Positions 5,806 to 6,768 of a DNA stretch of 6,768 bases are shown here, piece by piece. The DNA lies in NCBI GenBank assembly GCA_027064245.1, contig JAMOPZ010000435.1, positions 1-6,768 on the forward strand, written 5' to 3'. Numbering within the stretch: position 1 is the first letter of the stretch; every line of letters starts with the position of its first letter. This DNA is from Campylobacterales bacterium. Lineage in GTDB: Bacteria > Campylobacterota > Campylobacteria > Campylobacterales > Arcobacteraceae. The translations under genes and the position numbers were made by a program. The notes below the pieces were generated by a model. It searched no databases, was not told the origin of the DNA, and saw only the letters and a list, made by a program, of their open reading frames with translations.

Positions 5806-6618
5806 TTATTCCCAAAATATTTTTTCATCAATAGATGCAGATTTAGGTTGTAATACATCAATACCCGTATTGATGTATTCTTCAATTCTATTTGAAACAA
5901 TTTCTAATGATGTTTCAGATACATCACAACCTATAAAATTACAGTTGTTTTTAATTGATGCAATCACAGATGAACCACTACCTAAAAATGGATCACAGAT
6001 TGTAAAGTTTTCTTCAGAACTAGCATGTATCATTGCCTGAAAAACTTCAACAGGTTTTTGTGTAGGATATTTAGCATTGTGAATTCTCTTAAATCTCCAA
6101 ACATCTGGAAAACTTCTATGTCTTATTTTTCTAGTATTCCCATTAGTAGCAAATAATATATATTCATGTCTTCTACGATAATAATGTCCCATTCCTAAAT
6201 TAACTTTATCCCATGTAATTAGGTTTTTTACATCAAAGTAACTTCTAACAACATGACCTAAGCTAAGAAGTGAATAGGAATCAAACATAATGTAAATATG
6301 ACCAGTATCTTTTTTTAAAACTCTTTTGCATTCTGTTAAGAATGCAATATAGTTTTCTTCACTATCTTCAAATTCTTCAAACCACTTAGAACCTTTTTTG
6401 CCTTTTTCTGAATATTTACCTATAATTCTTCCCTTTCCAAGTTTTAATTTGTTATTCATACCTGAGTATGCAGGGTCAGTTGCTATAATATCTATACTGT
6501 TATCTGGTAATTTCTTTAAAAATGATATTACATCATCTTTATAAATTGTAATGTTTTTATTATCATAAGTGAAAGTATATTCTTCATTAATTGTAGGTTC
6601 TTTCATTAGTTTGTTCAT
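5806..6618 (-). CDS. Type II DNA methyltransferase, beta class, probably N6-adenine
   Basis: It transfers a methyl group from S-adenosylmethionine to the restriction site and so protects the host from the adjacent endonuclease. Motif order is catalytic DPAYSGM (motif IV, Asp48-Tyr51), then a variable recognition region (about 140-182), then YPTQKP (184-189) and the cofactor loop DPFLGSGSS (motif I, 209-217). This order defines the beta class. DPAY rather than SPPY favours N6-adenine over N4-cytosine. At 270 residues it is complete. The first ATG is kept: GAGA lies nine bases upstream, and an alternative ATG at residue 5 has no better site. The gene is first in the restriction-modification unit, followed after six bases by the endonuclease. 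It lies 99 bp inside the proposed cassette start, leaving room for its own promoter. No controller (C) protein gene is seen. Confidence 0.5.
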   Translation of the reverse strand: MNKLMKEPTINEEYTFTYDNKNITIYKDDVISFLKKLPDNSIDIIATDPAYSGMNNKLKLGKGRIIGKYSEKGKKGSKWFEEFEDSEENYIAFLTECKRVLKKDTGHIYIMFDSYSLLSLGHVVRSYFDVKNLITWDKVNLGMGHYYRRRHEYILFATNGNTRKIRHRSFPDVWRFKRIHNAKYPTQKPVEVFQAMIHASSEENFTICDPFLGSGSSVIASIKNNCNFIGCDVSETSLEIVSNRIEEYINTGIDVLQPKSASIDEKIFWE

Positions 6619-6637
6619 AGAATAATTCTCTTTTTAT

Positions 6638-6667
6638 ATTTTACTTACATTGTACTGTAAGTAAAAT
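6638..6667 (-). promoter_or_regulatory. 12-bp perfect palindrome over the methyltransferase promoter (candidate operator)
   Basis: ATTTTACTTACA (6638-6649) and TGTAAGTAAAAT (6656-6667) are perfect complements around a six-base spacer. They end 19 bases upstream of the methyltransferase ATG. On the minus strand the palindrome contains TTTACT and TAAAAT 16 bases apart, a plausible -35/-10 pair, with TATAAA just beyond. A dimeric repressor bound here would shut the promoter. It recalls the palindromic operators of restriction-modification systems controlled by C proteins or by the methylase itself, but no regulator gene is visible, so this is inference. Confidence 0.5.
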
Positions 6668-6710
6668 TTGAAGTAATTTAAATCGTTGAAAAATGCTTAA
6701 TTTAAAAGTA

Positions 6711-6728
6711 GACACAACTATTTATTCA
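6711..6728 (-). other. attI-like insertion junction B
   Basis: GACACAAC followed by TATTTATTCA on the plus strand. It matches junction A (1223-1240) at 16 of 18 bases, including 13 in a row; the two differences are T/C changes within the cassette-derived half. The minus-strand G^TT point is at 6718/6717. A shared flank next to two different cassettes is expected of attI, which stays in place while first cassettes vary. A partner R'' to the right cannot be excluded because the window ends 40 bp on. Confidence 0.5.
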
Positions 6729-6734
6729 ATCAAC

Positions 6735-6740
6735 ATTATA
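6735..6740 (-). promoter_or_regulatory. Candidate cassette promoter (Pc) -10 box, junction B
   Basis: TATAAT on the minus strand, 17 bases from the G^TT point and directed toward the restriction-modification genes. TTGTAT lies 15 bases upstream as a possible -35 box. The arrangement repeats that at junction A (1246-1251), which supports a cassette promoter inside attI. Confidence 0.5.
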
Positions 6741-6768
6741 TCTAAACAAAACAGAATACAAGAAATTA

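Larger units (their letters stand above)
3977..6717 (-). mobile_element. Integron gene cassette 2 carrying a type II restriction-modification system, about 2.7 kb
   Basis: Proposed ends are the G^TT points 6718/6717 and 3977/3976 on the minus strand. The cassette would hold methyltransferase, then endonuclease, then attC-like palindrome. The closing test is strong: joining the start TTGTGTC to the terminal G gives GTTGTGTC, which complements GACACAAC (4103-4096) over 8 of 8 bases. The resident R' (GTTGTAG) differs, as expected if the adjoining bases belong to the next unit (the DUF4160/DUF2442 genes). At 2741 bp with two genes it is long for a cassette; most hold one gene in under 1 kb. The methyltransferase has a promoter-like palindrome of its own at 6638-6667. 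Confidence 0.5.

Noticed and set aside
1..6768. CRISPR array, tRNA or rRNA
   Set aside because: No regularly spaced direct repeats, no cloverleaf with a TTCRA-type loop, and no GC-rich rRNA-like stretch was seen.

Overview
AT-rich window (mostly A/T at silent positions, AGGAG-like ribosome sites), with a short RecN and an IS91/integron-integrase pairing. These features point to a Campylobacterota genome of the Sulfurimonas/Sulfuricurvum/Arcobacter kind. The taxon is inferred from protein style; no marker gene settles it.

Layout, left to right. (1) 1-658, minus strand: 5' part of an IS91-family transposase, cut by the window edge and apparently missing its HUH catalytic segment. (2) 751-1229, minus strand: a unit with every hallmark of an integron gene cassette. 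It holds a small secreted-protein gene (879-1130), and a 134-bp imperfect palindrome resembling attC (745-878) begins right at its stop codon. (3) 1223-1240: an attI-like junction next to a cassette-promoter-like TATAAT. (4) 1506-1863, plus strand: a dead integron-type tyrosine recombinase, divergent from the cassette as in classical integrons. (5) 1876-3408, plus strand: an intact recN. (6) 3395-3915, minus strand: a DUF4160-DUF2442 gene pair, toxin-antitoxin-like, whose last gene overlaps the end of recN. (7) 3977-6717, minus strand: a second cassette-like unit of about 2.7 kb. It carries a complete type II restriction-modification system: a beta-class DNA methyltransferase, an AlwI/BspD6I-family endonuclease, and then a second attC-like imperfect palindrome. 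(8) 6711-6740: a second copy of the attI-like junction and its TATAAT, at the right edge.

The main result is an internal test. In an integron, the first bases of a cassette should complement the R'' box of that cassette's own attC, because the two were joined when the cassette was a circle. Both units pass over 8 of 8 bases: GTTATATC at 1230-1223 against GATATAAC at 879-872, and GTTGTGTC at 6718-6711 against GACACAAC at 4103-4096 (all read on the minus strand). The window therefore appears to hold parts of two integrons in the same orientation flanking recN. The left one has a decayed integrase. The right one has a restriction-modification cassette, and its integrase would lie just beyond the right edge.

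Working together: recN is the only clear core gene (double-strand-break repair). Everything else is accessory: defence (restriction-modification, possible toxin-antitoxin), a small secreted protein, and decayed mobility genes.

[Format note: the original answer gave no feature confidence values; the uniform 0.5 is a placeholder required by the schema, not an estimate.]
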